64,000 nucleotides of DNA from Fusibacter ferrireducens (GTDB taxonomy: Bacteria; Bacillota; Clostridia; Peptostreptococcales; Acidaminobacteraceae). Positions 1-8,980 of this stretch are shown here, in pieces; position 1 is the stretch's first letter; the number at the start of each line of letters is the position of its first letter. The position numbers were made by a program, and so were the translations under genes. The stretch spans positions 240,140-304,139 of the forward strand of contig NZ_JADKNH010000007.1 of the NCBI RefSeq assembly GCF_015352425.1, given 5' to 3'. Below the pieces are notes generated by a model, which was not told where the DNA came from, searched no databases, and was given only the letters and a program-made list of their open reading frames with translations.

Positions 1-392
1 TACTATCCGCCCTACTTGGCATCACAATCGGCATTTTGATCATACTCCTTGCCCCTTTAATGATTCACACGTTTTTCAAATTAACACCTGAAGTGAGTCG
101 AATTACGATTAACACCATGCGCGTTATGGCACTCTTCATGCCGTTTAAATTTTATAGCACAATCATCATAATAGGCACTTTCAGAAGTGGTGGCGACACG
201 TTATTTTCAATGCTTTTAGAAGTGAGTTGCGTCTGGCTCATAGGAGTGCCACTTGCCTTTTTAGGCGGTTTTGTTTTAAAGTATCCCGTGTATTTTGTGG
301 TTGCCATGGTCTCACTTGAAGAAGTAACCAAAGTGATCTTGGGTACACCGCGTGTAATCTCTAAGAAATGGGCTAAAAGAATCGTGATGTAA
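1..392 (+). CDS. MATE family efflux transporter, C-terminal part (5' partial)
   Basis: The reading frame is open from base 3 to the window edge, so this is the last 129 residues of a longer gene; the TTG at 36 is not a true start. The visible part has three hydrophobic helices and a short basic tail. It carries the FRSGGDT loop typical of MATE (multidrug and toxin extrusion) proteins of the prokaryotic NorM/DinF-like branch, which export cationic compounds using a Na+ or H+ gradient. Full-length members are about 450 residues, so roughly 320 lie outside the window. It converges on the chemotaxis gene at 534-1535 and shares a bidirectional hairpin terminator with it. The family call is good; the substrate is unknown. 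Confidence 0.8.
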   Translation, partial: LSALLGITIGILIILLAPLMIHTFFKLTPEVSRITINTMRVMALFMPFKFYSTIIIIGTFRSGGDTLFSMLLEVSCVWLIGVPLAFLGGFVLKYPVYFVVAMVSLEEVTKVILGTPRVISKKWAKRIVM

Positions 393-455
393 CCATAGGC
401 GTAATATCATGAGATGCAATCATATGCTTAATAACATGAAATGCAACCTAAATAT

Positions 456-495
456 AAAAAGTGCTTGTTCCCTTAATAAGGGTATGAGCACTTTT
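456..495. terminator. Bidirectional intrinsic terminator between convergent genes
   Basis: AAAAAGTGCT (456-465) pairs with AGCACTTTTT (486-495), and an inner CCC/GGG stem (470-482) extends the hairpin. A/T runs on both sides let it serve the MATE gene on plus and the chemotaxis gene on minus. Confidence 0.85.
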
Positions 496-533
496 TGCAT
501 ATGACGCCGATTTGATCCAATTTAAATTAATAT

Positions 534-1535
534 TTACAACTCATTTTTAAGTCCTATTTTCTCCAAAAGCGCTTTGGTCTGTTCAATATATGAAATAATA
601 TCTCCAAAAATATACGTTTTTTCTTCTGTTTCATTCATCAATTTTTTCATAGTCTGTTCATCTACTCTTATAAAATCACTGATTGCCATAACCTCTTTTG
701 TGATGTTTTCAATGTTGTTAGTATTATGTGCCACTGTCGTGTTGACTTCTTTTACATGCTTTGACAAATCCTCTTGCAAAATTAGGATTTCATCCAATAC
801 ACTTTTGGTTTTATGAGTCAACGTCTTACCTGTGATCACCTCTTTGGTCGCAAGTTCATTTTTTGCGCCTAAAGTATCCATGGCCTTTTGAATGAGCATG
901 ATATTAGATTCAATTTCAGAAGACGCCTTCTCTGTCTCTTCTGATAGTTTCCTAACCTCTCCTGCGACAACTGCAAATCCCTTTCCTTGATCTCCAGCTC
1001 TTGCCGCTTCAATAGAGGCATTTAAAGCCAGCAGATTGGTTTGGCTTGAGATGCTCTTTATACTATTTGTAAAGCCTTGAATTCGAGTATAATAAATCTT
1101 GAGTTCTTCAAACGCCTCACTAAATTCCCCAAAGAGCTTAATAATCAAGTCCACCTGTTCTGATAACGCGTGGATGTCTTGACCACCTTTTGAAGTTTCC
1201 TCAGTGGTGAGTTTAATGCCGTCGATAACTTGAGTCATTTGTTCCTTTTCCTTTTCAAAGTTACTTTTCAGATTAAGCATGTTCTGTCCCATCTTTTCCA
1301 CACTGTCATTATTGCTCACTACAGAATGAAGCATATCATCAAAGCGTTTTGTAATATCCCCCTCATTACTCAACACTTTTTCCACACGTTGATTTAATAA
1401 CTGGTTGACAAAAACAAGGGTCTTGTGTACTTTCACAAAGAGCGCTCTATCTACTAAGATCTTGCTTGAATCTTCAACTGCGTTACCTTTGTCAGCAACT
1501 GCCTTATACTTTTCTTTATCGAACCATTTCCCCAT
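534..1535 (-). CDS. Soluble methyl-accepting chemotaxis-type protein
   Basis: This 333-residue protein has no membrane segment or signal peptide. Residues about 50-330 form a long alpha-helical coiled coil whose tip carries the conserved hairpin [18 protein letters not shown] (about 164-181), followed by the [17 protein letters not shown] stretch. That tip docks CheA and CheW in chemoreceptor arrays. No PAS, GAF or ligand domain is present, so the input must come from a partner. The likely partner is the FIST sensor ending 4 bp upstream (1540-2673), which forms an operon with it. The pair may be a split cytosolic chemoreceptor: FIST binds the ligand and this protein signals. That functional link is inferred from gene order. 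Confidence 0.88.
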   Translation of the reverse strand: MGKWFDKEKYKAVADKGNAVEDSSKILVDRALFVKVHKTLVFVNQLLNQRVEKVLSNEGDITKRFDDMLHSVVSNNDSVEKMGQNMLNLKSNFEKEKEQMTQVIDGIKLTTEETSKGGQDIHALSEQVDLIIKLFGEFSEAFEELKIYYTRIQGFTNSIKSISSQTNLLALNASIEAARAGDQGKGFAVVAGEVRKLSEETEKASSEIESNIMLIQKAMDTLGAKNELATKEVITGKTLTHKTKSVLDEILILQEDLSKHVKEVNTTVAHNTNNIENITKEVMAISDFIRVDEQTMKKLMNETEEKTYIFGDIISYIEQTKALLEKIGLKNEL

Positions 1536-1539
1536 AATT

Positions 1540-2673
1540 TCACTCCCCTAAAGTTAATATGACCATCGTCTGGTTTAGATGTGTGCTGTCTAATTGCTCC
1601 CCATAACTCGAAAAGCCTGTAACGGGTCCCAGTTCGCAAAGCGGCCCGATGATTTGCTTTCCAATATTTTCTTTATCAAATTGAAGACGTCTCAGAATAC
1701 AATTGAAGACGAGCATCCCTTTAATAGAACGTACATTTTCCCTTATAGCACTTTGAGTTTCTCGAATTACCTCTAAGGGATTATTGGGCTCCAAAATTTC
1801 GAGAACGGAATTGGTGAGCACTCTACAATAAAATTCAATGGATTGGTCTGGATTAATATTAAAAGGCGATGTAATCCATATTTTTTCATCCAGCCTTCTG
1901 CCAAGTGGATTTCTTGTGAAGTACTGACTCAACTGATCTTCTCTTATATTTAATTTTTCAGCATAACATTTAGCTGCAGGCTTATTGTCAAGCTCGTAAA
2001 CAGTTCTTTTGGCAACATCTGCTTTTGTGACCACCATTTGCTTGCCCATGGGCTTGAATATATTTTCTTTATAAATATAAAATTGGTGACCTGTCTTAAC
2101 AAATGAAATTAGCGCAACATTGCTATACACAACACCGTTAAGTGCTATTTTTGTTGCTTTAAAATCCAACCCATCCCCTGCAGAAGCACCAACGAGCGGC
2201 ATATTGTTATCCCCTAAAACCGCATTGATTACCGATAATGCCTTTTCTTCACCTGCAGACAAGCCATCCATAAGCGTGATGCCAAACAAATCCTTTTGCC
2301 TCGAAACCCTCTCGGGGTCAATTTTTAATGTTTTTAAAGCTTCTGTGATGCGTTCATGATATAAGATGGGATACTCAGAAATGTTTTCTAACAAGACAGA
2401 CGCCACATTAAAGTCATCTGATGCAATTGAAAAACTCACTAAAGAATGCTCGGTTAAACAGTGGTTAGAGATTTCACCAGCAGTGGTACACCCCACCACG
2501 TCATTGTTGGGGAAATAACGCTTTAACCCTATAGCAATCTCATCAAAGTCATATTGATTTGAAGCAAAAAACATGACGTATTTTACATTGGATTGCTTAA
2601 TCTGTTCATAATTCTCATCAATGGCTTCTCGCGTTGTTTTTTTCGAACTAAATCCTTGCAAAATTTTCAACAT
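1540..2673 (-). CDS. FIST domain sensory protein (FIST_N plus FIST_C)
   Basis: A 377-residue soluble protein with the FIST_N domain at about 25-220 (including the GCTTAGEIS and GASAGDG motifs) and FIST_C at about 225-370 (ending FSSYGEQ). FIST domains are predicted intracellular sensors of small ligands, perhaps amino acids, and are often next to chemotaxis or c-di-GMP genes. The start is ATG with AGGAG 8 bp upstream. It lies immediately before the soluble chemotaxis protein and is very likely co-transcribed with it. The ligand cannot be read from the sequence. Confidence 0.88.
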   Translation of the reverse strand: MLKILQGFSSKKTTREAIDENYEQIKQSNVKYVMFFASNQYDFDEIAIGLKRYFPNNDVVGCTTAGEISNHCLTEHSLVSFSIASDDFNVASVLLENISEYPILYHERITEALKTLKIDPERVSRQKDLFGITLMDGLSAGEEKALSVINAVLGDNNMPLVGASAGDGLDFKATKIALNGVVYSNVALISFVKTGHQFYIYKENIFKPMGKQMVVTKADVAKRTVYELDNKPAAKCYAEKLNIREDQLSQYFTRNPLGRRLDEKIWITSPFNINPDQSIEFYCRVLTNSVLEILEPNNPLEVIRETQSAIRENVRSIKGMLVFNCILRRLQFDKENIGKQIIGPLCELGPVTGFSSYGEQLDSTHLNQTMVILTLGE

Positions 2674-2779
2674 AGCCCACTCCTATACTGCTTTATTTTT
2701 GATCTACTCTTTACCCATAATCTCCTTAATCAAACCAAATGTTAAATTTATGTAATATTTATTATATCACAGTGTTGCC

Positions 2780-2809
2780 GCAAACTCTATTGTCAACTAT
2801 AGAGTTTGC
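2780..2809. repeat. Perfect 11-bp inverted repeat upstream of the FIST gene
   Basis: GCAAACTCTAT (2780-2790) and ATAGAGTTTGC (2799-2809) are exact inverted copies around an 8-nt spacer. No T-run follows on either strand, so a protein-binding palindrome fits better than a terminator. It lies about 110 bp upstream of the FIST start. Confidence 0.5.
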
Positions 2810-2842
2810 TCACAAGTTATTACAGTCAGCGGTTTGCATAAA

Positions 2843-2881
2843 AAAACGACTCAATATAAAGCTTTCATATCCAGTCGTTTT
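2843..2881 (-). terminator. Terminator of the aldehyde oxidoreductase operon
   Basis: AAAACGAC (2843-2850) pairs with GTCGTTTT (2874-2881). On the minus strand the stem runs into seven T residues. It lies 50 bp beyond the last gene of the long minus-strand operon. Confidence 0.8.
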
Positions 2882-2930
2882 AAAGGCGTCAAATCTAATA
2901 TATTGTCATAAATACACATTCGACATAACT

Positions 2931-3254
2931 TTATAGCACATGTTCTGGAGGATCAGATTCCAAACGATCATGTTCTGAATGATCATGTTCTGAATGATCA
3001 TGATGTGAATGATCTGGCCCCTTCCCCATAAAATTCATCATTTTTTCAATTGCAACATCTGACAGAAATACGATTTCACTTTTTTGTCCTTTTGAATCTT
3101 CGCCACATAAGATAATGCCATTGTCATTTTCTTTGTATAGAAGCGGCACTTCCCTTTTGTATATTTTCCCAGTTTTTGTATCTTTGACTTCAATGGTTAC
3201 AACTTCCGCCTCGATCTTTTCTGGCAAAACTTCTGACTCTATTTGACTTTTCAT
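2931..3254 (-). CDS. Small protein with a His/Asp/Glu-rich C-terminal tail
   Basis: A 107-residue cytosolic protein of no family I recognise. Residues 1-80 look like a compact alpha/beta domain (EAEVVTIEVKDTKTGKIYKREVPLLY). The tail at about 83-97 is a repeat of the five residues His-Asp-His-Ser-Glu, which suggests binding of a transition metal such as nickel, zinc or cobalt. At DNA level the tail is three 15-bp tandem copies (2966-3010). The start codon overlaps the stop of the zinc-ribbon gene upstream (ATGA), so the two are translationally coupled. It is the last gene of the mop operon. A role in metal storage or delivery is inference only. Confidence 0.75.
   Translation of the reverse strand: MKSQIESEVLPEKIEAEVVTIEVKDTKTGKIYKREVPLLYKENDNGIILCGEDSKGQKSEIVFLSDVAIEKMMNFMGKGPDHSHHDHSEHDHSEHDRLESDPPEHVL
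2966..3010. repeat. Three tandem 15-bp repeats encoding the His-rich tail
   Basis: The unit GATCATGTTCTGAAT occurs at 2966-2980 and 2981-2995, with a variant at 2996-3010. It is in frame (five residues per unit), so copy number could change without breaking the gene. Confidence 0.85.
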
Positions 3255-3451
3255 AATGCTACCTCCTTTTTTTTATCAGGTGTCTGATCTAAGATCATCC
3301 TTGCGCCCATACCGCAGGTTGGACAACAACGCCCCTCATTTGAATCCTCACATGAAACACAGTATTCTGTAAAACATCTGACGCATTTGTAAATCACTTG
3401 ATTGAGAATCTCATTGCCACATCTCTGGCACTTGTTTATAGAATTTTCCAC
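3251..3451 (-). CDS. Small zinc-ribbon protein
   Basis: A 66-residue protein with four cysteine pairs or clusters: CQRC near residue 8, CVRC near 23, CVSC near 31 and CCPTC near 42. This layout could bind two zinc ions or an iron-sulfur centre. It starts with GTG, supported by GGAGG 7 bp upstream. It overlaps the His-rich gene by ATGA and follows the histidine phosphatase by 18 bp. I do not recognise a named family. Its position in the mop operon suggests a structural or redox accessory role, but nothing in the sequence proves this. Confidence 0.72.
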   Translation of the reverse strand: MENSINKCQRCGNEILNQVIYKCVRCFTEYCVSCEDSNEGRCCPTCGMGARMILDQTPDKKKEVAL

Positions 3452-3469
3452 TGCCTTACCTCCATCATT

Positions 3470-4087
3470 TCATTCTTTAACTGTCTCTAATAACATATTC
3501 AGAGTCTTCAGTCTCAAATCGCTTATTTTACCCTGTATGATGTTAATGCCGCCGTAATTTTGATTGATTTTAAACATATTTTTCATCTGAATATTTAAAA
3601 GATTGCAAAGGATCATTCTGTTAACCCCTGCGTGTCCAACAATGACAACAGATTGATGCTCTAATCTTATGATCTTTTCAAAGATCGGTAAAACCCTTTT
3701 GCTTAAATCTATAAAACTCTCGCCGCCTGGGGGTCTAAAATAACCTATATCTTGTCCACGTGCCTTAAATTCATCGGGATAACACCTTGCGATTTCACTA
3801 AAAGTCTCCCCTTCCCATCGTCCCAAATCGATCTCCCTAAAAGCTGAGATGATCTGCACACGGATATTATTCTGAGCACCAATTTCCATAGCAGTGTCGT
3901 GTGATCTCAGTAGATCACTACAGTATATGGCCTCAATATTTTTGTCCTTAAAAAATCGTCCCAGTGCCTTTGCTTGAATCATGCCTTCTTCACTTAGAGG
4001 TAAATTCGTTTGTCCAATAAAGCGTCGTTGTGCATCTGCAAGCACTGGTCTGCTGTGACGAATTAGATATATGGTCTTCTTTGACAT
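3470..4087 (-). CDS. Histidine phosphatase superfamily protein (phosphoglycerate mutase-like)
   Basis: A 205-residue cytosolic enzyme. The N-terminal LIRHSRP holds the phosphate-accepting histidine (residue 11; RHS here, RHG in most members). The conserved acid motif is in FREIDLGRWEGE (about 83-94), and the second catalytic histidine is in VIVGHAGVNR (about 146-155). The size and motifs match the alpha-ribazole phosphatase (CobC) and broad-specificity branch. No cobalamin genes are nearby; it sits between the CoA ligase and the small metal-binding proteins of the mop operon. It may dephosphorylate a cofactor intermediate or a ligase product. The true substrate is unknown. Confidence 0.85.
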   Translation of the reverse strand: MSKKTIYLIRHSRPVLADAQRRFIGQTNLPLSEEGMIQAKALGRFFKDKNIEAIYCSDLLRSHDTAMEIGAQNNIRVQIISAFREIDLGRWEGETFSEIARCYPDEFKARGQDIGYFRPPGGESFIDLSKRVLPIFEKIIRLEHQSVVIVGHAGVNRMILCNLLNIQMKNMFKINQNYGGINIIQGKISDLRLKTLNMLLETVKE

Positions 4088-4091
4088 GTCT

Positions 4092-5420
4092 TCACTCCTC
4101 TATTTTTCTCTTTGCTGGGTGAGGACAATATTCTGTGCTTACAATTATTGAATTCACGCCAATTTCAAGTTCATTTTGTTCAAGAGCGCTTTGGATGGTT
4201 ACAATGTTTTTTAACCGTTCTATAATCAGCTGTTCATCCACGATGTCTGCTAAATAGTAGAGCTGTAAATATAGGGCATCTCGTGTCTTATGCCTCTTAA
4301 ATTGTATTTTGTAATCCAATAGTGCTTGAATATCCAAAAGCACATCGTCTACTGCGCCCTTAGTGAGCTCATGACCGCCACGGAGCTTAACGCTTCCCTC
4401 TAAACGCGTTCTAATAGCATCCAGCCGTTTCAGTACAGAGCCACAACTACAATATTCTGAAATCATACGAGATTGGTCCCCAGTTCTATATCGTATTAAG
4501 GGCATGCCCTCTCTCTTTAATGTCGTTATCACAACCTCGCCAAGCGCGCCCTCTGGCAAACATATGCCTGTATCGGGATCAACTATTTCTATATAAAAGT
4601 CGGGTTCATACAAATGGTATCCTTCATGGCACGAACACTCAATGCCCCCGCCAAACCCCGTCTCTGTCATGCCATAATATCTAAAAACTTCACAATGCCA
4701 ATACTGTTCTATTGTTTTTAAAGCAGTTTCAGAGACAAAATCTGTGCTCAAAAGCATTTTTTTCACCGTTGTAATAGGTCTATTCATGAACACGCCGTAT
4801 TTCACAAGCGCAAGCACTTGGAAGGGAATGCCCACAATAACATCGGGCTCAGTCGTCTCAATCGCTTCAAAAGTTGCCACCAAATCCTTGACGACACCTT
4901 TCAAAATGGGGGTTTTACCACCCAATTTAAGTGCCTCTCCTAAGAGTTTCCCTATGCTTCCCTCTCTTTCACAAGGCAATAGAACAAGCACTTTATCCCC
5001 TGCCTTTGTAAAGGTATCCATCCCTACTCTAAAGTAGTCAATAGTGCGCTTTTGATCGTTTGCCGTGAAGTATAAACGTTTCGGTGTTCCTGTGGTTCCC
5101 GAAGTTTCCAGAGTGACCACACGCTTGATGACGTCTTGAGAACAACAAAGCATCTCACGCCCTCTCGTTTTAATGTCTTCGGCAGTTGTAAAGGGCACAG
5201 ACTGCCAGTCTCTTACCAACTGCCCCCCGCCTTGTGCGCCATCCATTATTTGCGCCATATGCTCTCTGTAAAAAACACTTTTAGAGGTTGCATAAGTTAA
5301 TATTTGAGATCTCAGTTCGCCTTGGCTATCCGAAAGATCTCTCGCGAATACCCGAAGATCTGAGTCCATTTGCTTTGCCGCCCATAAATCTAAAACGGAT
5401 TTTACTGTATTTTCAAACAC
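4092..5420 (-). CDS. AMP-forming CoA ligase, PaaK-like, linked to aldehyde oxidoreductase
   Basis: A 442-residue adenylate-forming enzyme resembling phenylacetate-CoA ligase. Residues 106-114 (TSGTTGTPK) form the ATP-binding loop, YYGMTET (248-254) the adenylate-binding motif and YRTGD (311-315) the hinge region. Short Cys/His clusters (CSCHEGYH near 262, CSCG near 324) resemble the zinc site found in some PaaK relatives. The GTG start has GGGAGG 7 bp upstream. From memory this resembles the family named after Desulfovibrio DVU_1553, found beside aldehyde oxidoreductases. It could activate the carboxylate made by the oxidoreductase, or reverse that step, but the substrate is unproven. Confidence 0.85.
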   Translation of the reverse strand: MFENTVKSVLDLWAAKQMDSDLRVFARDLSDSQGELRSQILTYATSKSVFYREHMAQIMDGAQGGGQLVRDWQSVPFTTAEDIKTRGREMLCCSQDVIKRVVTLETSGTTGTPKRLYFTANDQKRTIDYFRVGMDTFTKAGDKVLVLLPCEREGSIGKLLGEALKLGGKTPILKGVVKDLVATFEAIETTEPDVIVGIPFQVLALVKYGVFMNRPITTVKKMLLSTDFVSETALKTIEQYWHCEVFRYYGMTETGFGGGIECSCHEGYHLYEPDFYIEIVDPDTGICLPEGALGEVVITTLKREGMPLIRYRTGDQSRMISEYCSCGSVLKRLDAIRTRLEGSVKLRGGHELTKGAVDDVLLDIQALLDYKIQFKRHKTRDALYLQLYYLADIVDEQLIIERLKNIVTIQSALEQNELEIGVNSIIVSTEYCPHPAKRKIEE

Positions 5421-5450
5421 CGCAAAACCTCCCTAATTGATGCATTTTGT

Positions 5451-6806
5451 TCATCTGTAAAGGCTTTTTCCATCCCTGCTGGTGAGATTATAAGCGCAAA
5501 ACGGAATCAAATCACCTGTCTGACTCACTACATGAATGTGACAACTTTTGAGGCGTTTTAAATCCAGTGTCCATGCATCTTGAAACGCCATTCCCGATAT
5601 CGCCAACGTCATTTTGGCTTGTTCCAAAAATGCATCTAGACTTGTCAAATCTGGAACCATCGAGATGTTTTGCTCAGGCTGAACCACTTCAAGTGTATTG
5701 CCTTTTGGGGCAGACCACTGTCTTGCCACATATTTCATTGCCGCTTCAGCCGGGGTTTCCACACTGCAACAACATGATTTAGATTTACCAAATTCAGAAA
5801 CGCTCTTAAAATGACCATCTTTCTGAAGTGCGAATTTACCATTAAAAGAACAAAGCGGATGCTCGCTTGAAGGTGGCACAAAAGCAGATACCTTAATCTC
5901 ACCATGTGTTTGATGCTCAATGCCCCTTAAAAGCGCTGGTATGGTCATCCGATCCTCCGAAAAGGACTCTGGATATCTGCCAAAGTAGCTCACAGGCTGA
6001 AAGTGAACACCACGAACAATGGGCATATTATGCGCCGCAAAATCAATGATCGCTCCAAGCTCTAAGTCATTAACCCCTTTTACCACCGTTGGGACTAAAA
6101 CAACGCCAATCCCTGCTTGCTTGCAGTTTTCTATGGCTCTGATCTTCTGCTCTAAAAGCGCTCGCCCCCTTAATGCTTTATATATGGGATCACTGAGCCC
6201 ATCGAATTGCAAAAATGCACAGTTAAGACCTGCACGGGCTACTCTTTCACAATAATCATAGTCCTCTGCCAGTCGAATGCCGTTTGTATTGAGTTGAAAA
6301 AAATTGAATCCCATACGCTTTCCAAGGTCTATGATCTCTGGCAGATCATCTCTCATAGTCGGTTCTCCCCCAGAGAGTTGAATATTAAACGGTCCTCCTT
6401 TTAAAAGTAACATTTCGTACCAAGCTTCAATTTGAGACATAGTAGGGTCCATACTGTGTTCACTTCCTGCCTCTGCAAAGCATACGGGACATTTTAAATT
6501 ACAGCGTTGGGTTATTTCAAGCAAGACGCAACATGATTGTTGCTGATGCTCTGCACAGATGCCGCACTCATAGGGACATCCTTTGCTGTCAACTGGCTGA
6601 GCCGCCTTCTCAAAAGCATTGCGGTCACCGCACCAATTTTCAATTTCAGGCGCACCCTCCCAAATAAGGGTTGAAAAAAGACCATGCTCTGAACACGATT
6701 TCACAAGGTAACTGCGATCATGCTCCCGAACAATTTCAGCATCGACTCTTTTTAAACAAACTGGGCAAACACTTTCTGTTTTAGAATAGATTTTTTTTGC
6801 ATTCAT
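5451..6806 (-). CDS. Radical SAM protein of the aldehyde oxidoreductase cluster
   Basis: A 451-residue protein. CNLKCPVC (about 102-109) is the CX3CX2C ligand set for the SAM-cleaving [4Fe-4S] cluster, and SGGEPT (about 145) is the SAM-binding motif. Extra cysteines precede it (CPVC at 14-17, CPYECGIC at 77-84), and a CCC run near residue 345 may bind auxiliary clusters. The chosen start (ATG at 6806) has GGAGG 9 bp upstream; a longer reading from 6833 lacks one. It overlaps the upstream MobA-HD gene by 26 bp. Close relatives act on peptides, lipids or cofactors; this one may modify a cofactor or a Cys-rich partner in the operon. That is inference. Confidence 0.87.
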   Translation of the reverse strand: MNAKKIYSKTESVCPVCLKRVDAEIVREHDRSYLVKSCSEHGLFSTLIWEGAPEIENWCGDRNAFEKAAQPVDSKGCPYECGICAEHQQQSCCVLLEITQRCNLKCPVCFAEAGSEHSMDPTMSQIEAWYEMLLLKGGPFNIQLSGGEPTMRDDLPEIIDLGKRMGFNFFQLNTNGIRLAEDYDYCERVARAGLNCAFLQFDGLSDPIYKALRGRALLEQKIRAIENCKQAGIGVVLVPTVVKGVNDLELGAIIDFAAHNMPIVRGVHFQPVSYFGRYPESFSEDRMTIPALLRGIEHQTHGEIKVSAFVPPSSEHPLCSFNGKFALQKDGHFKSVSEFGKSKSCCCSVETPAEAAMKYVARQWSAPKGNTLEVVQPEQNISMVPDLTSLDAFLEQAKMTLAISGMAFQDAWTLDLKRLKSCHIHVVSQTGDLIPFCAYNLTSRDGKSLYR

Positions 6807-7947
6807 TATTGATAACCTCCAAACTTTTTTCATGAAAAAAGTCGTATAAATTCTCTATCATGAGGATACTTTCTATTTTGTCTTTGATGCGTTTGGCATT
6901 ATAAAACCGAAGAAATATGATATTGCCATCAACTTTAGGATACTTTTTTCGCGTGTTTTCAAATCGTGTTTCCAAAGAGATATACTGATCTTCCTCAGTC
7001 AATTTGTCAGATAGATAGAGCAATTCTTTCTCAGTAATTTTAAGCCCATTGGGAGGCAACTCTATATCCATGTGGCAAGAAATGATCTCTTCAAGACCAT
7101 AAAACCCTTCTTCTGAAATCATCTTTGCCCCTAAAAACGCATGGTTTGGCTGTCCTCTCCCCACATCGTGCAACAGTCCCGCTTTCTTTAAAATCTGCTC
7201 CGATATGAAAGGCCCTTCTTTGTCGTTGAGATCCCTTGCAATTCTACAGGCCAACACTGAAACCGCCTGACTATGTCTTCTCACTCTTGATGAAACCTGA
7301 AACAAATTCAGTAGCGCTTGGCATTCGTCCAAATTTGGTATTGATCGCATGGCCGAATAAGTCAATATCTTCTCGTAATCTGCAGGGGTATCCATGTCCA
7401 TTAAGATGCCATTATCTGCACATGGCAATTCTATCCAATTCGCCTTAAATATGTCCAAAACACGCCTCAAATTCATGTTCTCATCTGATTCAAGGATTGT
7501 TTTGAAGCAATTCCGATGAATAAAAGGTGGATGTCCTCTCTGACCCAAAAAACTTGGGAAAATAATTTTATCGGGATTGGCCTTATGCGCTTTTAAAATT
7601 TTTTCTATGGTTTGATGTCTAATCATGGGAATATCCGCCGGTATCAGAAAAAATCCTTCAACATTGCTTTCCAGTGAAGCTACTCCCACCTTAACCGAAG
7701 AAAACATACCTCTTTCAGGTGCCATATTTTCAACGATTTGGACGTGCTTGTGCACCAAAATCTGTCTAACCTCATTTGAGTGGTAACCCACAATCACTCT
7801 GATGTCTTTTACACCGGCCTTCTGGAAGGCTTCTATTACCCACAAAATAGCCGCTTTATGCTCTATTTCAAGCTTTGGTTTCAAAGCACCCATTCTTGAA
7901 GATTGCCCTGCTGCAAGTATAAGTGCTGAGATTTTTTCAACGCTCAC
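6781..7947 (-). CDS. MobA/MocA-like nucleotidyltransferase fused to an HD hydrolase domain
   Basis: A 388-residue fusion. Residues 5-195 are a nucleotidyltransferase with the signature LILAAGQSSRMG (9-20), the downstream KPKLEI, and metal-binding PADIPM (103-108) as in CTP:molybdopterin cytidylyltransferase. Residues 215-375 are an HD domain with RRHSQ (223-227) and LLHDVGR (258-264), which normally hydrolyses phosphate esters. Such transferases make molybdopterin cytosine dinucleotide, the cofactor form used by the mop-type enzyme in this operon. The HD half could remove or remodel a nucleotide. It starts with GTG and overlaps xdhC by 11 bp. From memory it matches the DVU_1551 family. Confidence 0.86.
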   Translation of the reverse strand: MSVEKISALILAAGQSSRMGALKPKLEIEHKAAILWVIEAFQKAGVKDIRVIVGYHSNEVRQILVHKHVQIVENMAPERGMFSSVKVGVASLESNVEGFFLIPADIPMIRHQTIEKILKAHKANPDKIIFPSFLGQRGHPPFIHRNCFKTILESDENMNLRRVLDIFKANWIELPCADNGILMDMDTPADYEKILTYSAMRSIPNLDECQALLNLFQVSSRVRRHSQAVSVLACRIARDLNDKEGPFISEQILKKAGLLHDVGRGQPNHAFLGAKMISEEGFYGLEEIISCHMDIELPPNGLKITEKELLYLSDKLTEEDQYISLETRFENTRKKYPKVDGNIIFLRFYNAKRIKDKIESILMIENLYDFFHEKSLEVINNECKKNLF

Positions 7948-8980
7948 TTGTATTTTGAGCTCTTACTTTGATGAGCTCAGCCACAATGCTGACAGCAATT
8001 TCTTCTGGTGTTTCCGCCAAGATTTCCAACCCAATGGGGCAATGAACCGTTGAGAAATCTTCCTGTGTATAGCCTTTTTGTTCTATGAGCTCTTTGTAAA
8101 TCAAATCTCTCTTGCGCCGGCTGCCAATCATGCCGATATAGCCAACAGGTGTTTTAAGCACTTGATCAAGAATGGTTTTATCATGCATGTGACCTCTTGT
8201 GACAATGACGATATAACTGTCTCTATCATAGGGCAGTTTAGGCAATGCACCTTCTAGAGACGGCAATAAGATCAGATTTGCATTCGGAAAGCGTTCTGCA
8301 TTTACAAACTCCGAACGATCATCTATGACGATTGGATCGAATCCAACTTTCCCAGCAGCTTCCACCAATTTTTGTGAAACATGTCCTGCACCGAAAACAT
8401 ACAGATGACCACCACTCAATATGGGTTCTATGACAATCCTTTTACATTCAAAGCGCTCTGAATGCAGTATTACCTTAGCAGGATTTGAAATCATCCGCTT
8501 ATAGAATTCACCTTCTCCTTTGAGTTCACCTCTGACGCTCCCATTTGATTCTACTAGGCACTGCTGCCTATCTCCGTCATGGTTGATAATAGTGCAGAGC
8601 CAAGCTTTTTCCCGATGTGCAAGGCATGCAAGTAAAGCTGTTACAACTTCTAAGTTGCTGGATTCATTGGCTGAAATATAGTCCAATAAAATTTCGCCTG
8701 TACCACCACAGATCATATCCGTCTCTGACGCTTCCTCACCTGTAAGTGAAAAACTCTGTATGCGCGACCGCTTTTCTCCAAATACGATTTGAGCGGTTTC
8801 CATAGTCACTGCTTCTAGTTTGCCCCCACCTATGGTGCCGATGATCCGCCCGTTTTCACATATAATCATATGAGCCCCAAAGGATCTTGGCGCAGAACCG
8901 GATTTGTCGATGATCGTCGCAAAAACACAATCTTCATTTGCCTCTAAAATCTTTTTTAATGCATGCCAAATAGAATTCAT
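7937..8980 (-). CDS. xdhC: XdhC family molybdenum enzyme maturation protein
   Basis: A 347-residue protein with an N-terminal XdhC/CoxI domain (SGSAPRSFGAHMI near 27-39, IGGGKLEAVT near 50-59, CGGTGEILL near 91-99). It also has a C-terminal Rossmann domain (LYVFGAGHVSQKL, 193-205; GMIGSRRKR near 280). XdhC proteins bind and help sulfurate the molybdenum cofactor before it is inserted into xanthine dehydrogenase-type enzymes. It lies in the mop operon with an ATGA overlap to the upstream gene and a strong GGAGG site. It very probably matures the aldehyde oxidoreductase encoded at 12746-15502. Confidence 0.9.
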   Translation of the reverse strand: MNSIWHALKKILEANEDCVFATIIDKSGSAPRSFGAHMIICENGRIIGTIGGGKLEAVTMETAQIVFGEKRSRIQSFSLTGEEASETDMICGGTGEILLDYISANESSNLEVVTALLACLAHREKAWLCTIINHDGDRQQCLVESNGSVRGELKGEGEFYKRMISNPAKVILHSERFECKRIVIEPILSGGHLYVFGAGHVSQKLVEAAGKVGFDPIVIDDRSEFVNAERFPNANLILLPSLEGALPKLPYDRDSYIVIVTRGHMHDKTILDQVLKTPVGYIGMIGSRRKRDLIYKELIEQKGYTQEDFSTVHCPIGLEILAETPEEIAVSIVAELIKVRAQNTSER

